A stretch of 64,000 bases of DNA from Chytridium lagenaria (taxonomy: Eukaryota > Chytridiomycota > Chytridiomycetes > Chytridiales > Chytridiaceae), in the NCBI GenBank assembly GCA_025449115.1, contig JAHLKC010000001.1, forward strand, positions 186,001 through 250,000. The letters are read 5' to 3'. Each line of letters starts with the position of its first letter. Positions within the stretch are counted from its first letter, which is position 1. The position numbers and the translations under genes are program-made. Positions 62,801 through 64,000 of the stretch are shown in pieces. The notes beneath the pieces were generated by a model that had not been told where the DNA came from, did no database searches, and saw nothing but the letters and a program-made list of their open reading frames with translations.

Positions 62801-64000
62801 CAACACTTCTGCCTTGCTGCTTCTCCTTTTGAAGCTTCTCCATAAAGCCTAACGGGAGAGGAACATCCTGAAGTTGTCGAAGCAAAGAATACTGAAGTGT
62901 CGGCAAGGGCTTTGTGGCCGATTCCAAGACCACTAAATCGTCATCAATTCTCATATTCTTCAAAATGTGACGTACGTTTGCTATAAACTTGAACAGATGC
63001 AACAACAATTTCGGAGGCTTTTTTCTGATGGTTCATAATCGTCTTCAGGTTAACAGACATGACCGTGAAAGGGGGCTCTGAGAGTCGACCATCGTTGTCG
63101 AAGACCTTTACGTTTTTCATCGTGTCTACGGCTACCTCCAGTTTTGTCCAAGAAATCTGACATTTACATTAGATAAACGAGCCATTGCCATTGAGAGAGT
63201 TCTACAAAACAAGGAAAAATTTCTACCGAGGCTGCACTCAAGGTTGGATCTTCTATTTCGATCCAGCACGGTCCCATAAGTTTCCTCTTGACCAGGAAAT
63301 TCTCTAGGGCCGATGTATTTGCTCCGAAAACGCGAGAAAAAGTTTCACCACTTAAATCCGAAGGCATGGCAGGTTCTACAAAGTTAGACAGGATATAGTC
63401 TATGATTACCTTTATAAGAATATGCCAGTTTCAGATAATCCGATTCGGGCGGGACATCGGTAAGCTCAAAAGCATATTTTCGAGAGACAGGTCTCGTGGC
63501 GGTTTCTTTAATCTTAAACTTTCGCCTTATAGTGTTTACTTCGTTGAAAACATCTTCCAATGTAACGTCAACGTTCGATACTTTTCCGTCTCGACATTGA
63601 TCAGTAAAACGACTACAAACGTAAAGTTTTACCTTTAATCATTTTGGATCTAGGCAGGAAAAATAGGGATCGTTCCATATTTTTTACGCTGATGCAGCCG
63701 TTCACGTAGTCGTTCGACTCTTTTAACTTAAGCTATACAAAAGATGAGCTACCAACTTAATTTAAAAAGAGTACCTTTACAAACAGAAAAACGATATCGT
63801 CTTTTTCATAGGCATCAAACCAAAATGCGAGAAGCTTTCCATCATTGTCCTCAAATGCCGACAGATCTTTAACTCCTGCAAGGGCATCTGGTTGCTGAGC
63901 GAGTGACGAGATATCTTTTGCAAGGCTTGTCTGTGTCGTACCTACGCCTCTGCCCATATCAGGGATGATAGGGGTGAAGGATGGAATAAGAAGCGACATA
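59864..64000 (-). CDS. POL1: DNA polymerase alpha catalytic subunit (5' end outside window)
   Basis: Catalytic subunit of polymerase alpha-primase, which starts Okazaki fragments. Enters from the right edge; about 1200 residues are present and the N-terminus is missing. Blocks: [20 protein letters not shown], the inactive-exonuclease region [18 protein letters not shown], motif [21 protein letters not shown], motif [10 protein letters not shown], motif [14 protein letters not shown]. The C-terminal zinc sites are [11 protein letters not shown] and [15 protein letters not shown] then CDEKGC and CTIPEC. The helix [19 protein letters not shown] lies near the end. Many introns of 35-50 nt. The exact C-terminus is uncertain; the open frame ends at 59864, but an intron just before could extend it to about 59790. 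Tandem with SNT1. Confidence 0.92.

Overview
The window is nuclear DNA of a fungus, most likely a flagellated early-diverging (chytrid-like) one. The genes are fungal in kind: VTS1, SNT1, argininosuccinate lyase, catalytic V-ATPase subunit A, GPI2 and TRS85. They carry many short GT-AG introns, mostly 37-90 nt. Alongside them are a SPAG1-type axonemal dynein assembly factor, a CEP57-type centrosome protein, a cyclic-nucleotide-gated channel and a protein with three cyclic-nucleotide-binding domains. That set fits an organism with basal bodies and motile zoospores better than Dikarya. The assignment is inference from gene content; no rRNA or other marker is present.

Layout, left half (0-36 kb, loosely packed): 3' end of an unknown gene; CEP57-like protein (+); secreted Cys-rich protein (-); PP1 phosphatase (-); orphan protein (+); TMEM214-like membrane protein (+); CHORD-CS co-chaperone (+); VTS1 (+); UDP-glucose dehydrogenase (-); a gene-poor 1.4 kb stretch with a 36-bp tandem repeat; cyclic-nucleotide-gated channel (+); RPS20 (+); AFG1 (-) divergent from argininosuccinate lyase (+); RPL29 (-); VMA1 (-); eIF4A (-).

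Right half (36-64 kb, very compact): NAA10 (+), SMD2 (+), GPI2/PIGC (-), SPAG1-like (+), TRS85/TRAPPC8 (-), EXO1 (+), PXMP4-like (-), DBP8/DDX49 (-), triple cNMP-binding protein (+), MEMO1 (-), ZFPL1 (+), Qc-SNARE (+), SNT1 (-), POL1 (-, running off the right edge). Four divergent pairs have only 47-86 bp between start codons, and the convergent pairs are 31-98 bp apart or overlap.

A second theme is sequence quality. Most conserved genes contain isolated one-base gains or losses in short runs of one base (PP1, UGDH, VMA1, SMD2, RPL29 and others). Each leaves the reading frame in the middle of a family motif that resumes in the next frame. This looks like long-read consensus error, not pseudogenisation, so the spans below run through such breaks and the breaks are noted. 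The genes are mostly independent housekeeping functions; the two cyclic-nucleotide proteins and the two cilium/centriole-associated proteins are the only apparent functional themes. I saw no tRNA, rRNA, transposon or CRISPR array.
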